A stretch of 64,000 nt of DNA, from positions 124,001-188,000 of the forward strand of contig NZ_LMLZ01000012.1 in NCBI RefSeq assembly GCF_001422735.1, given 5' to 3'. Numbering within the stretch: the first letter of the stretch is position 1; every line of letters begins with the position of its first letter. A program made the translations under genes and the position numbers. The stretch comes from Acidovorax sp. Leaf78. GTDB lineage: Bacteria > Pseudomonadota > Gammaproteobacteria > Burkholderiales > Burkholderiaceae_C. Shown piece by piece: positions 46,807-55,278 of this stretch. Below the pieces are notes generated by a model that saw only the letters and a list, made by a program, of their open reading frames with translations, ran no database searches and was not told the origin of the DNA.

Positions 46807-48336
46807 ATGGAATTCACGTTTTCCCACTTCACGCTGAGGGTCCACGAGCGACAGTTACTTTCCGACGGGAAGCCCGTCTTGCTGGGAGCGCGCGCTTTCG
46901 ATGTGCTGTGTGCCCTGGTTCACAAGGCCGGCGCACTGGTGACCAAATCTGAGTTGTTCAACCTGGTGTGGCCGGGCGTGGTGGTGGAGGAAAACAACCT
47001 GCAGGTGCATGTGTCCTCACTGCGCAAGCTGCTGGGCTCCGAGGCGATCGTGACGATCCCGGGGCAGGGCTACCGGTTCGTGGCGCACGTTGCGCCGGTG
47101 GTGGTGGACGGCAGCGCGTCGGAGCTTCTGCCGTCCGTGGTGTCCAGTGCGTCCCGTTCGGTGGCAGTGCTTCCTTTCGGCGTCGCCGCGGGAATGTCCG
47201 ACGACGGGTATCTGGCCGATGGCATGGCTGAGGACATCATCAACCGGCTCTCCCGGTCGCGCTGGTTGTACGTGATAGCCCGCAACTCGTCGGTGAGCTA
47301 CCGGCACCCATTGCCTGCGAGCGGCACCATCAGCCGGGAGCTCGGGGTCCGGTATCTCGTCTCCGGTTTCATCCGGTGGACCGGCAAACGCCTGCGGGTG
47401 ACCGCAGAGCTCATCGACGGCCCGCGCAATGAAACCATCTGGGCGCAGAGCTTCGACCGGCCGGCGGACGACCTCTTTCAGGTCCAGGACGAAATATCGG
47501 CCGCCATCGTCAGTGCCATCGAGCCCGCCTACCTGCGGCGCGAAGAGTGGGCCAGCAGCCAGTCCACACCCCGTGACCGCGAGCACTGGGAGCTGTTGAT
47601 GCGCGCGCGCTGGCATTTCTGGCGCACCACGCGCGAGCACATGGACAAGGCAGAGCACTTTGCGCAAAAGGCGCTGCAGGCCAAGCCCGACGATCCGCCG
47701 ACCCTGGCCATGCTCGCTTTCATCTTGATGTCGCGGGTATGGGCAGGCTGGTCGGAGTCACCCCGCATGGACATCGCCGAGGCCAACCGGCACGCCCTGC
47801 TGGCGGTCAGCCACGATGACAACGACGCCTTCGCGCATTTCACGCTGGGCACGGTACTGTCGTTCTCGCGCAATTTTCCGCAAGCGATCTCCGAGCAGGA
47901 ACACGCGCTGTCGATCTATCCGCAACTGGCCGCCGCTGCGGGCGAACTGGGGCGCCTGCTGGCGTTTTGTGGACGCACCCAGGAGGCTGCGAGCTACGTG
48001 CTGCAGGCCTGCGAGGCCAGTCCGCTCGATCCGCACCTGAGCCTGTGGCTGCGCACGCGGGCCCTGGCAAGCTTCATCGAGCGCGACTACGAGGCCGCGC
48101 TGAAGTTTGCCCTGCAGGCACTGTCCAAGCGGCCGGACTGGTTCTTCAACCACTACCTTCTGGCGGCATGCCAGGTAGCCGCCGGCCATGTCGAAGATGG
48201 CCAGCAAACCCTGCGGCAGGCCCAGAAATTCGGGCCTTACACCATGCAGGCCTTGAAGGCCGGACACCCCTTCGCAGCCGAGGCGCATCTCAACAAGTAC
48301 ACGCACTGCCTTCGCCAGGCGGGCTGGAGCGAGTGA
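46807..48336 (+). CDS. CadC-type winged-helix regulator with TPR-like region
   Basis: 509 residues. An OmpR/CadC-type DNA-binding domain spans about 1-95 (LLGARAFDVLCALVHKAGAL, VEENNLQVHVSSLRKLLG, TIPGQGYRFVA). Residues 115-250 match the FlgO/TolB-N-like domain common in such regulators (RSVAVLPFGVA, LADGMAEDIINRLSRSRWLY, GFIRWTGKRLRVTAELID). From about 270 on come TPR-like helical repeats (AEHFAQKALQAKPDDPPTLA, AAAAGELGRLLAFCGRTQEA). No transmembrane helix is obvious, so it is probably cytoplasmic. It is divergent from the AT-rich patch and 150 bp before the FAD oxidoreductase gene, its likely target. Confidence 0.88.
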   Translation: MEFTFSHFTLRVHERQLLSDGKPVLLGARAFDVLCALVHKAGALVTKSELFNLVWPGVVVEENNLQVHVSSLRKLLGSEAIVTIPGQGYRFVAHVAPVVVDGSASELLPSVVSSASRSVAVLPFGVAAGMSDDGYLADGMAEDIINRLSRSRWLYVIARNSSVSYRHPLPASGTISRELGVRYLVSGFIRWTGKRLRVTAELIDGPRNETIWAQSFDRPADDLFQVQDEISAAIVSAIEPAYLRREEWASSQSTPRDREHWELLMRARWHFWRTTREHMDKAEHFAQKALQAKPDDPPTLAMLAFILMSRVWAGWSESPRMDIAEANRHALLAVSHDDNDAFAHFTLGTVLSFSRNFPQAISEQEHALSIYPQLAAAAGELGRLLAFCGRTQEAASYVLQACEASPLDPHLSLWLRTRALASFIERDYEAALKFALQALSKRPDWFFNHYLLAACQVAAGHVEDGQQTLRQAQKFGPYTMQALKAGHPFAAEAHLNKYTHCLRQAGWSE

Positions 48337-48486
48337 ACCCGCTCAGCCACGCGGCCATGGGTTTGGCCGTCGGCGGTCATTCGTCATGCGTCATCCGTAT
48401 TTGCAAGTTGCCAGCCCTTAGTTTTTAGTTTTTAGTCATTCATTTATCCACAACAAGCTGCCCGAAATTCACTGGAGAGGGAAACC

Positions 48487-50601
48487 ATGCCTGAAACGAA
48501 TGCACCCCAGAAGATCGCCATCCTCGGAGGCGGCTTGGCCGCCCTGACCGCGGCCTACGAGCTGACCAGCCAGCCGGGCTGGCAGCAAAAATACGAGATC
48601 ACCGTGTACCAGATGGGCTGGCGGCTGGGCGGCAAATGTGCGACCAAGCGGGGGCCCAACAACCGCATCGAAGAGCACGGCATCCACGGGTTTCTGGGCA
48701 GCTACTACAACGCGCTGCCCTTGATGGCCGACTGCTACAAGGCGCTGGGCCGCCCCGCCGACGCCAAGCTCGCCACGTTTGAGCAGGCGTTCATCCCTGA
48801 AAGCTTCGTGCTGATGTGGGAGTTCGAGAACGGCGGCTTCAAGCGCTGGCCCATGACCGTGCCGACCAACTCGCTCACCCCGGACGATTCCTCCTCGCTG
48901 CAGACCATCCGGCAGTGGATCGGCGGGCTGGTTGAGACTGCGCAGGGCCTGATCGACCCCCAGGCCGTGCCGGGCCTGAGCGAGCTCCATCAACTGGAAT
49001 TGCGCGCTGGGCAGGACCTGCTGCGGCGCCTGCAGGCTGCCATGCTGGATGAGAACGCCGAGCTGGCGGAGAACCACCCCGTGCTTGATGAGGTGTGGAG
49101 CTGGCTGAACGCCCGGCTGAAGGCGTTGATCGAGGGCAACGACGACCTCCGGCGCCTGTACATCCTGCTCGAATACCTGATGGCCATCGTGCGCGGCGTC
49201 TTGGCCGACCGCATCATCGAGCGGGGCTTCGATGTGATCGACAACGAGAATTTCAGCGACTGGCTGACCCGCCACGGCGCGTCGGTCATGACGGTGTCGT
49301 CCCCGCTCGCGCTCAACACCGTCAACCTGTCCTACCAGTACCCGCAGGGCGACACGGCCCGCACGGCCAGCATGGCGGCAGGGGCGTACCTGCACTGGTC
49401 GCTGCGCAGCTATGCATACATGGGCGCATTCGCCTGGCTGTTTGCCGCGGGCACCGGCGAGACCGTGATCGCGCCGCTGTACCTGGTGCTGCGCCAGCGC
49501 GGCGTGCAGTTCGAGTTCTTCCACAAGGTCGAGAACCTCGCGCTGTCGGCCGACGGCGAGTCGGTGGCCGCCGTGCAACTGGGCGTGCAGGCGACGCTGG
49601 TGAATCCGGAGGCGCCTTACGAGCCCCTGGTGCCGGTCGAGGGATTGCCGTCGTGGCCTTCCGGCCCGGGCTATGACCAACTGGTGCAAGGCGATGCGCT
49701 GCGTGAGCAGAACATCGACCTGGAGTCGTACTGGACGCCCTGGAAGAACGTGGGCCAGAAGACCCTGAAGGCCGGCGAAGACTTCGACCAGGTGGTGCTG
49801 GCCATCGCGGTGGGTGCCGTGCCTTACCTGTGCAAAGAGCTGCTGGCGGCACGCCCCGCCTGGCGCACCATGGTCGAGAAAGTGCCCACCGTACAAACGC
49901 AAACCATGCAGGTGTGGCTCAACCGCAGTACCACCGACCTGGGCTGGGACATCCCACTGAAGAACCCCACGGACACGGTGATCGGCGCCACCTACATGAA
50001 CCCGCTGGACGGCCAGGTGGACTTCACCCATCTGCTGCCGTGGGAGTCGTGGCCGGCCAGCCAGACGCCCAAGTCGCTGTGGTACTTCTCGGGCGCCATG
50101 GCCGACTACGAGCCACCGCCGCCGCTCACCGACACGGACTACCCGGCACGGGCGCATGCGCGGGTCAAGGCGCAGTGCATTCAGTACCTGCAGGTGTGCA
50201 TGGGACCGCTGCTGCCCAAGTCCACCACCAATGTGGTCTCGCCACCGGGCGACCCGACCGGCATGGATTTCAGCCTGCTGCAGGACCACGACCCGGCCAA
50301 TGCAGGGCAGGGCGTGCAGCGGTTCGATCAGCAGTTCTGGCGCGCCAACATCGACCCGTCCGAGCGTTACGTGATCAGCCCGCCGGGCAGCACGGCCGCA
50401 CGGCTCAAGGCTTGGGAGTCCGGTTTCAGCAATCTGGTGCTGGCGGGCGACTGGATCTACACCGGCCTGAACGTGGGCAGTGCCGAGGGTGCCACCATGG
50501 GCGGGCGGCTCGCGTCGCATGCCATCAGCGGATACCCGGCGTTGGAAGACATCGTGGGGTATCCGGTGCCGGCAGCGACTCCGCCCACATCGCCGGTTTA
50601 G
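48487..50601 (+). CDS. FAD-dependent oxidoreductase, amine-oxidase/desaturase fold
   Basis: 704 residues, larger than most of its superfamily. The N-terminal dinucleotide-binding motif KIAILGGGLAALTAAYEL is at 11-28. It is followed by a GWRLGGKCATKRG loop and HGIHGFLGSYYNALPLM, typical of phytoene-desaturase and hydroxysqualene-dehydroxylase relatives. The C-terminal FAD motif is NLVLAGDWIYTGLNVGSAEG near 660. A 130-residue helical insert (about 140-250) is unusual. No signal peptide. Substrate unknown. Ribosome site GGAGAGGG precedes ATG 48487. Probably regulated by the upstream CadC-type protein. Confidence 0.85.
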   Translation: MPETNAPQKIAILGGGLAALTAAYELTSQPGWQQKYEITVYQMGWRLGGKCATKRGPNNRIEEHGIHGFLGSYYNALPLMADCYKALGRPADAKLATFEQAFIPESFVLMWEFENGGFKRWPMTVPTNSLTPDDSSSLQTIRQWIGGLVETAQGLIDPQAVPGLSELHQLELRAGQDLLRRLQAAMLDENAELAENHPVLDEVWSWLNARLKALIEGNDDLRRLYILLEYLMAIVRGVLADRIIERGFDVIDNENFSDWLTRHGASVMTVSSPLALNTVNLSYQYPQGDTARTASMAAGAYLHWSLRSYAYMGAFAWLFAAGTGETVIAPLYLVLRQRGVQFEFFHKVENLALSADGESVAAVQLGVQATLVNPEAPYEPLVPVEGLPSWPSGPGYDQLVQGDALREQNIDLESYWTPWKNVGQKTLKAGEDFDQVVLAIAVGAVPYLCKELLAARPAWRTMVEKVPTVQTQTMQVWLNRSTTDLGWDIPLKNPTDTVIGATYMNPLDGQVDFTHLLPWESWPASQTPKSLWYFSGAMADYEPPPPLTDTDYPARAHARVKAQCIQYLQVCMGPLLPKSTTNVVSPPGDPTGMDFSLLQDHDPANAGQGVQRFDQQFWRANIDPSERYVISPPGSTAARLKAWESGFSNLVLAGDWIYTGLNVGSAEGATMGGRLASHAISGYPALEDIVGYPVPAATPPTSPV

Positions 50602-50637
50602 TCCGTTTAGGCCACCGTGCTGCTTTCAGCGGATAAC

Positions 50638-51912
50638 TCATCCCGCCAGGAAAGCCACGTTGCCCGGCCGTCCTGGCAGGTCGAGCATGGCCACGGGCGC
50701 CGGGCTGCTGGCGACTTTCCTGCCCCGGCGGTACACCGCCAGCCGCGCGGCGCGCAGGCGGATGGCCTCGACCGGGTTGCGTGCGTGCAGCAGCACGAAG
50801 TCGGCGTGGCAGCCCGCCTGCAGGCCGTAGCCCTCCAGGCCCAGCAGCCTGGCGGGGTTGACCGTCACTGCGTCGAAGCACTGGAGCATGGCAGCCTGGC
50901 TGGTCATTTGCGCCACGTGTAGGCCCATGTGCGCGGCCTCCAGCATGTCGGCGCTGCCGCCGCCGTACCACGGGTCCATCACGCAGTCGTGGCCGAAGGC
51001 CACCGTGAGGCCTGCGGCCATCAGCTCGGGCACGCGGGTCATGCCGCGGCGCTTGGGGTAGGTGTCGTGGCGGCCCTGCAGCGTGATGTTGATGAGCGGG
51101 TTGGCCACCACGCCCAACTGCGCCTCGGCCATCAGCGGGATGAGCTTGCTCACGTAGTAGTTGTCCATGCTGTGCATCGACGTGAGGTGCGAGCCTGCCA
51201 CGCGACCGTGCAGGCCCAGGCGGTGCGTCTCGTGCGCCAGGGTTTCCACATGGCGCGACAGCGGGTCGTCCGACTCGTCGCAGTGCATGTCCACCCGCTT
51301 GCCCCGCCTGGCCGCCAGTTCGCACAGGATCTTCACGCTCTCGGCGCCCTGGGCCATGGTGCGCTCGAAGTGCGGAATGCCGCCCACCACGTCCACGCCC
51401 AGGTCCAGGGCGCGGGTCAGGTTGTCGAGGCCGCCGGGCGAGCGCAGCACGCCGTCCTGCGGAAACGCCACCAGCTGCAGGTCCAGGTACGGCGCCACGC
51501 GCTGCTTCACGTCGAGCAGGGCCCGCACCGGCAGCAGGCTCGGGTCGCTGGTGTCCACATGCGAGCGGATGGCCAGCAGGCCGTGCGCCACGGCCCAGTC
51601 GCAGTACTGCAAGGCGCGCTGCACGATGGCATCGTGCGTGAGCTGCGGCTTGAGCTCGCCCCACAGGGCGATGCCTTCGAGCAGGGTGCCGCTCTGGTTC
51701 ACGCGCGGCTGGCCGTAGCTCAGCGTGGAGTCCATGTGGAAATGCGCGTCCACGAACGGCGGGCTGACCAGCAGGCCGCCCGCGTCCACGGTCTCGTGGG
51801 CGGGGGCTTGCAGGCCCTCGGTCACTTCGGTGATGCGCCCGTCCTGCACCGCGATGGAGACATCGGACCGGCCGTCGGGCAAGGTGGCGTGGGTAACGAG
51901 CAGGTCGAGCAT
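50638..51912 (-). CDS. codA: Cytosine deaminase
   Basis: 424-residue amidohydrolase converting cytosine to uracil and ammonia. It follows E. coli CodA closely. Metal ligands H57 and H59 lie in FVDAHFHMD. QSGTLLEGIALWGELK and DMHCDESDDP with the catalytic Glu are present. ASH-type GSHLTSMHSMDNYY, NPLINITLQGRHDTYPKRRG and FGHDCVMDPWY with the metal Asp also match. Activity on related pyrimidines or isocytosine-like bases is possible in the family. It fits the uracil salvage genes at 61.8 kb. Convergent with the oxidoreductase gene. Confidence 0.93.
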   Translation of the reverse strand: MLDLLVTHATLPDGRSDVSIAVQDGRITEVTEGLQAPAHETVDAGGLLVSPPFVDAHFHMDSTLSYGQPRVNQSGTLLEGIALWGELKPQLTHDAIVQRALQYCDWAVAHGLLAIRSHVDTSDPSLLPVRALLDVKQRVAPYLDLQLVAFPQDGVLRSPGGLDNLTRALDLGVDVVGGIPHFERTMAQGAESVKILCELAARRGKRVDMHCDESDDPLSRHVETLAHETHRLGLHGRVAGSHLTSMHSMDNYYVSKLIPLMAEAQLGVVANPLINITLQGRHDTYPKRRGMTRVPELMAAGLTVAFGHDCVMDPWYGGGSADMLEAAHMGLHVAQMTSQAAMLQCFDAVTVNPARLLGLEGYGLQAGCHADFVLLHARNPVEAIRLRAARLAVYRRGRKVASSPAPVAMLDLPGRPGNVAFLAG

Positions 51913-52164
51913 GGTGTGAGGCAGTGCTGGGAGGGCAGGGTGGGCAAAAAGCTGGGGGCACCGTCATGAAGCGCTGTCCACGGGTGTGTAGTGCAGTGTA
52001 GAGCGCTCGCGCGGTGCTGTGGGCCCAGCAGCATTCATGCCACGCACAGGCCGCGGTCCGTGGCTGTGTTCGGGGCTTGCCTGCGTGTGTCGGATTTCTT
52101 CAAGACGCCTGGCCGCCCCACGCCTATGCTCCACGCTTTTCCTGAATCTGAAGAAGGGCCCCCC

Positions 52165-52566
52165 ATGCAATTCGGCTACACCATCCTCTACGTCGAAGAC
52201 GTTCCCCAGACCATTGCCTTCTACGAAGCCGCGTTCGGCCTCACGCGCCGGTTCGTGCACGAGGCTGGCGACTATGGCGAGCTGGACACCGGTGCGACTG
52301 CGCTGGCGTTCTCGTCATTGCGCCTGATGACCGAGCTGGGCAAGAACCCGCAGCGCGCCACCGCCCGGGCCCCCAGCTTCGAGATCGCTTTCACCACCGC
52401 CGATGTCGCTGCCGCCGTGCAGCGCGCCGTGGCCGCCGGTGCGCGCCTGGTGCAGGCGCCCGAGCAAATGCCCTGGGGCCAGACGGTGGCCTACGTGGCC
52501 GACATCAACGATGCGCTGGTGGAGCTGTGCACGACCGTGGCGCCGCCGCCCGCCACCGCGGGCTGA
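52165..52566 (+). CDS. VOC (glyoxalase/bleomycin-resistance) family protein
   Basis: 133 residues with the beta-alpha-beta-beta-beta vicinal oxygen chelate fold: YTILYVEDVPQTIAFYEAAF, GELDTGATALAFSS, FEIAFTTADVAAAVQRAVAA and GQTVAYVADINDALVELCT. Expected metal or substrate positions are present in part (Glu in LVELC). The substrate is unknown. ATG 52165 matches the conserved start. Divergent from codA across 252 bp. Confidence 0.88.
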   Translation: MQFGYTILYVEDVPQTIAFYEAAFGLTRRFVHEAGDYGELDTGATALAFSSLRLMTELGKNPQRATARAPSFEIAFTTADVAAAVQRAVAAGARLVQAPEQMPWGQTVAYVADINDALVELCTTVAPPPATAG

Positions 52567-52620
52567 ACCGGGTTGGTGGCCGAGGACGCAACGCACGCTG
52601 CCGATGCGCAGCAAGCGCAC

Positions 52621-53358
52621 TCAGCCATAGCCCGCCTGCGCCACCGTGGCCAGCAGGCCGGGCGAGCGGCGCAGCGCTGAGGGCGACTGCCCCAGCCAGC
52701 GCAGGCAGTCGCGGCTGAGGTGGTCCTGGTCCGCATAGCCATGGTCGGCCGCAATGCCGGCCAGCGTCTCGCTGCCGCCCAGCGCCTGCGCCGCGCGGCG
52801 CACCCGGGCCAGGGCGCGCCAGTAGCTGGGCGGTTGCTGGGTCGCGGCACGGGTGAGGCGTTCCAGGCTGCGCTCCGACACCCCCAGTGACCGCGCCGCA
52901 GCCGCCACGGTGGCGGTGTGGGCCAGGGTGTGCAGGGCTTCCTCCACGCGCGCCTCCAGGTGCGTGTGCGCGTCGATGGCGTCGAGCAACTGCTGCTCCA
53001 CGGTGGTGTCGATGTGCACTTGCTGGCTGCTCCACGAGGCCCTGCGCGCGGCCTGCGACCAGATGGCCTGCGCAGCGCGGATCAGCGCCGGGGCCTGCAC
53101 CACCGTGCCCGGCCGCAGCCGGTAGCCGCGCCAGAACTCGTGGGCGGCCCCGGGCACGGTGACTGCGGCATCGGCCAGCGGCGATACCTGCCAGGCAGGG
53201 CGGCCCGCCGCATCCACATGCAGGATCAGGTCGCAGCAGCCATCGGGCAGCACCACCGTGGCGCCGGGCTCGGTGGTGCTTTGCTGCCAGCGGGCCAGCA
53301 GGCTGCGCGGCAGCAGCTCTGCGGCAGGCGGGGCGGGCGGCGGCTGCAAAAGATCCAT
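52621..53358 (-). CDS. AraC family transcriptional regulator
   Basis: 245 residues. The C-terminal double helix-turn-helix domain is about 145-235: TVAAAARSLGVSERSLERLT, then ALGGSETLAGIAADHGYADQDHLSRDCLRW (in parts: GIAADHGYADQDHLSRDCLR). The N-terminal half resembles the DUF6597 type sensor (LPDGCCDLILHVD, SPLADAAVTVPG). A target is not evident; the downstream VOC gene (convergent, 54 bp away) and the upstream exported protein gene are candidates. Confidence 0.9.
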   Translation of the reverse strand: MDLLQPPPAPPAAELLPRSLLARWQQSTTEPGATVVLPDGCCDLILHVDAAGRPAWQVSPLADAAVTVPGAAHEFWRGYRLRPGTVVQAPALIRAAQAIWSQAARRASWSSQQVHIDTTVEQQLLDAIDAHTHLEARVEEALHTLAHTATVAAAARSLGVSERSLERLTRAATQQPPSYWRALARVRRAAQALGGSETLAGIAADHGYADQDHLSRDCLRWLGQSPSALRRSPGLLATVAQAGYG

Positions 53359-53373
53359 GGCGGGATGGCGCCG

Positions 53374-53847
53374 TCAGCGCAAGGGCGTGGTGCGGTAGCG
53401 CATTGCGCCGGGCCGGTGGCCTGCGTCGATGGTGATGCGAAACACGCTGTCGTCATGGCCCGACTCGGCCCGCGCGGTGAAGCGGATGCCCTGCGGCGTG
53501 GCCTGGCAGCGCATCTGGCTGAGCGAAATGGAGGCGTGGTCGTTGTTCAGCGCCGCCACGCCCACGGTCTTCACCTCGTGCGCGGAGTCGGTGTCGTCAC
53601 GGCGCAGCCACTGGATGTACAGGAACGACTGGGCGTACCGCGTGGCATGCACGATGCGGTACATGCCCCTGCGGCTGCCATCCTTGCCGGGCGGGGCGGG
53701 CCATTCGCCGCAGGCCTGCACCCAGTCCACATCGGGCTCTGCGGCAAAGGCGCCATAGGGCAAGTCCATGCCCAGTGCGTGGGCGTTGCCGGCGGCTGCA
53801 AGCATCAGGGCCATGGTCCACAGTGCGGGCCGAAAGAGTTTGTGCAT
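53374..53847 (-). CDS. Small exported protein, unknown function
   Basis: 157 residues. The signal peptide is MHKLFRPALWTMALMLAAAG then NAHA, cleaved before LGMDLPYG. The mature part has WVQACGEWPAPPGKDGSRRG, MYRIVHATRYAQSFLYIQWL and ALNNDHASISLSQMRC, ending in a beta-rich tail. Two cysteines could form a disulphide. Not recognised. It ends 15 bp before the AraC gene on the same strand and starts 45 bp from an 11-bp repeat array. Confidence 0.7.
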   Translation of the reverse strand: MHKLFRPALWTMALMLAAAGNAHALGMDLPYGAFAAEPDVDWVQACGEWPAPPGKDGSRRGMYRIVHATRYAQSFLYIQWLRRDDTDSAHEVKTVGVAALNNDHASISLSQMRCQATPQGIRFTARAESGHDDSVFRITIDAGHRPGAMRYRTTPLR

Positions 53848-53891
53848 GGGTATCGAAGGGTTGTCGCAGAGGCGATGGCACAGGGTTCGGG

Positions 53892-53987
53892 TCAAGGCTC
53901 ACTCAAGGCTCACTCAAGGCTCACTCAAGGCTCACTCAAGGCTCACTCAAGGCTCACTCAAGGCTCACTCAAGGCTCACTCAAGGCT
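53892..53987 (+). repeat. 11-bp tandem repeat, eight full copies
   Basis: TCAAGGCTCAC is repeated eight times perfectly from 53892 to 53979, followed by a partial unit TCAAGGCT. The stop codon of the DUF4230 gene (TCA on this strand, 53980-53982) is the first triplet of the partial unit. Because 11 is not a multiple of three and the unit holds TGA on the minus strand, all three minus frames are closed within the array. Confidence 0.95.
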
Positions 53988-54636
53988 GCCAGCGCACCTG
54001 CACCGTCCAGCCCGTGGCGGCGAACAAGGGCTTGAGCACCGCCTCGGCATTTTCCTTGGCGGTGGCCACGGTGCTGCTGGCCTGGCAGGTGCGCTCCACA
54101 TCCTGCTGCGCGCGCTGCAGGGCAGTGTCGATGGCCTGCGTGCGGTGGGCCGAGCCCGGGATCAGCGGCTCGATGCCCGTGCCCTGCACCGCGTAGAAGT
54201 ACGAGCCGCCCTGGTCGCGCGGGCCGTGGTCCACGCGGGCGGACAGCGTGGCGGGCACAGGCAGCCGCAGCACGGCGGTGCGGGCTGCAGCGTCCACCGC
54301 TTCGTAGCGGGCCTGGCGCATGTCGGCGCCCACCAGGCAGTCGCCGCGGGCCACCAGCAGCACCTGCGTGCCGCCCAGCTTCAGCTCCCACTGCGTCCAC
54401 GGAATGCCCTGCGTGATCTGCTGCGTGAACTCGATGACGTTGGCATACCGCACCTTGACCGACACCAGATGGCCCATGTCCTCCAGCGTCAGCAGGGCAG
54501 GCGGGGGAGGCGGCGCGGCAGGCCGGTGCAGCACGGCCCACAAACCGAGCCCGCCCAGCACCATGCCCAGGGCGGTGCCGGCGATGGCCGCGGCCAGCGG
54601 GCTGCGGCGCGGCGTGGCGACGACGGTGTCCGCCAC
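53980..54636 (-). CDS. DUF4230 family membrane-anchored protein
   Basis: 218 residues. A short basic N-terminus and one hydrophobic helix (LAAAIAGTALGMVLGGLGLW) anchor it. A Pro-rich hinge precedes the DUF4230-like domain: VSVKVRYANVIEFTQQITQG, VLLVARGDCLVGADM and ATLSARVDHGPRDQGGSYFY. Function of the family is unknown. Its stop codon lies in the 11-bp repeat array, so repeat changes could alter the C-terminus. It lies three bases behind the LysE gene. Confidence 0.82.
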   Translation of the reverse strand: MADTVVATPRRSPLAAAIAGTALGMVLGGLGLWAVLHRPAAPPPPPALLTLEDMGHLVSVKVRYANVIEFTQQITQGIPWTQWELKLGGTQVLLVARGDCLVGADMRQARYEAVDAAARTAVLRLPVPATLSARVDHGPRDQGGSYFYAVQGTGIEPLIPGSAHRTQAIDTALQRAQQDVERTCQASSTVATAKENAEAVLKPLFAATGWTVQVRWQP

Positions 54637-54639
54637 GGT

Positions 54640-55278
54640 TCAGGCGCCGTGGCGCCGGTAGCCTGCCAGCAGTGCCGCAAGCACACCCATGCCCACGGCG
54701 CAACTGCGGTTGAGCCAGCGCAGCCCGCGCTGCGACAGCCACCGCACGGCCTGCCAGCCCGCGGCGGCGTAAGCCACCATGACCAGCGTGTCGAGCCCTA
54801 CGAAGAGCGCGCCCAGCACCGCGTACTGCAGCGCCTGCGGCTCGGCCGGGTCCACGAACTGCGGCAAAAAGGCTGCGAAGAACAGCAGCGTCTTGGGGTT
54901 GGACAGCGCCACGCCCAGACTGCGCGCAAACGCTGCCCGCCCCACGGTCTGCTGGCCTGGCACCTGGGCCACGGCGGCCTGCACATCCACCGGTGGGCTG
55001 CGCCACAGTTGCACGGCCAGCCACAGCAGGTAGAGCACGCCGGCAATGCGCACCGCGTTGAACAGCGTGGCCGATGCATTGAGCAGCGAACCGAGGCCCA
55101 CCGCCACCACGGCGATCAGGATGCCTGCACCCAGCCCCGCGCCCGCCATGCCCCAGGCCGCACGGCGCATGCCGCCGGCCATGCCGTTGGCCAGCGCCAG
55201 CAGCATGGTGGGGCCGCGGATCACGGCCAGCGCCAGCGAGGCGGCGGCGAACATGAGCAGGGTTTGCAACGTGGGCAT
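54640..55278 (-). CDS. LysE/RhtB family amino-acid exporter
   Basis: 212-residue inner-membrane protein with about six helices. The family opening is GPTMLLALANGMAGGMRRAA. GVLYLLWLAVQLWRSPP and FARSLGVALSNPKTLLFFAAFLPQF (the NPK signature, given as LSNPKTLLFFAAFLPQF) follow. The ending is a helix with RWLNRSCAVGMGVLAALLAG. It exports amino acids or related metabolites; the substrate is unknown. Its ATG directly follows the stop of the ABC permease gene, so it is coupled to the import operon. Confidence 0.9.
   Translation of the reverse strand: MPTLQTLLMFAAASLALAVIRGPTMLLALANGMAGGMRRAAWGMAGAGLGAGILIAVVAVGLGSLLNASATLFNAVRIAGVLYLLWLAVQLWRSPPVDVQAAVAQVPGQQTVGRAAFARSLGVALSNPKTLLFFAAFLPQFVDPAEPQALQYAVLGALFVGLDTLVMVAYAAAGWQAVRWLSQRGLRWLNRSCAVGMGVLAALLAGYRRHGA

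Noticed and set aside
53892-53987. CRISPR-like array
   Set aside because: The 11-bp units are contiguous with no spacers and there are no cas genes.
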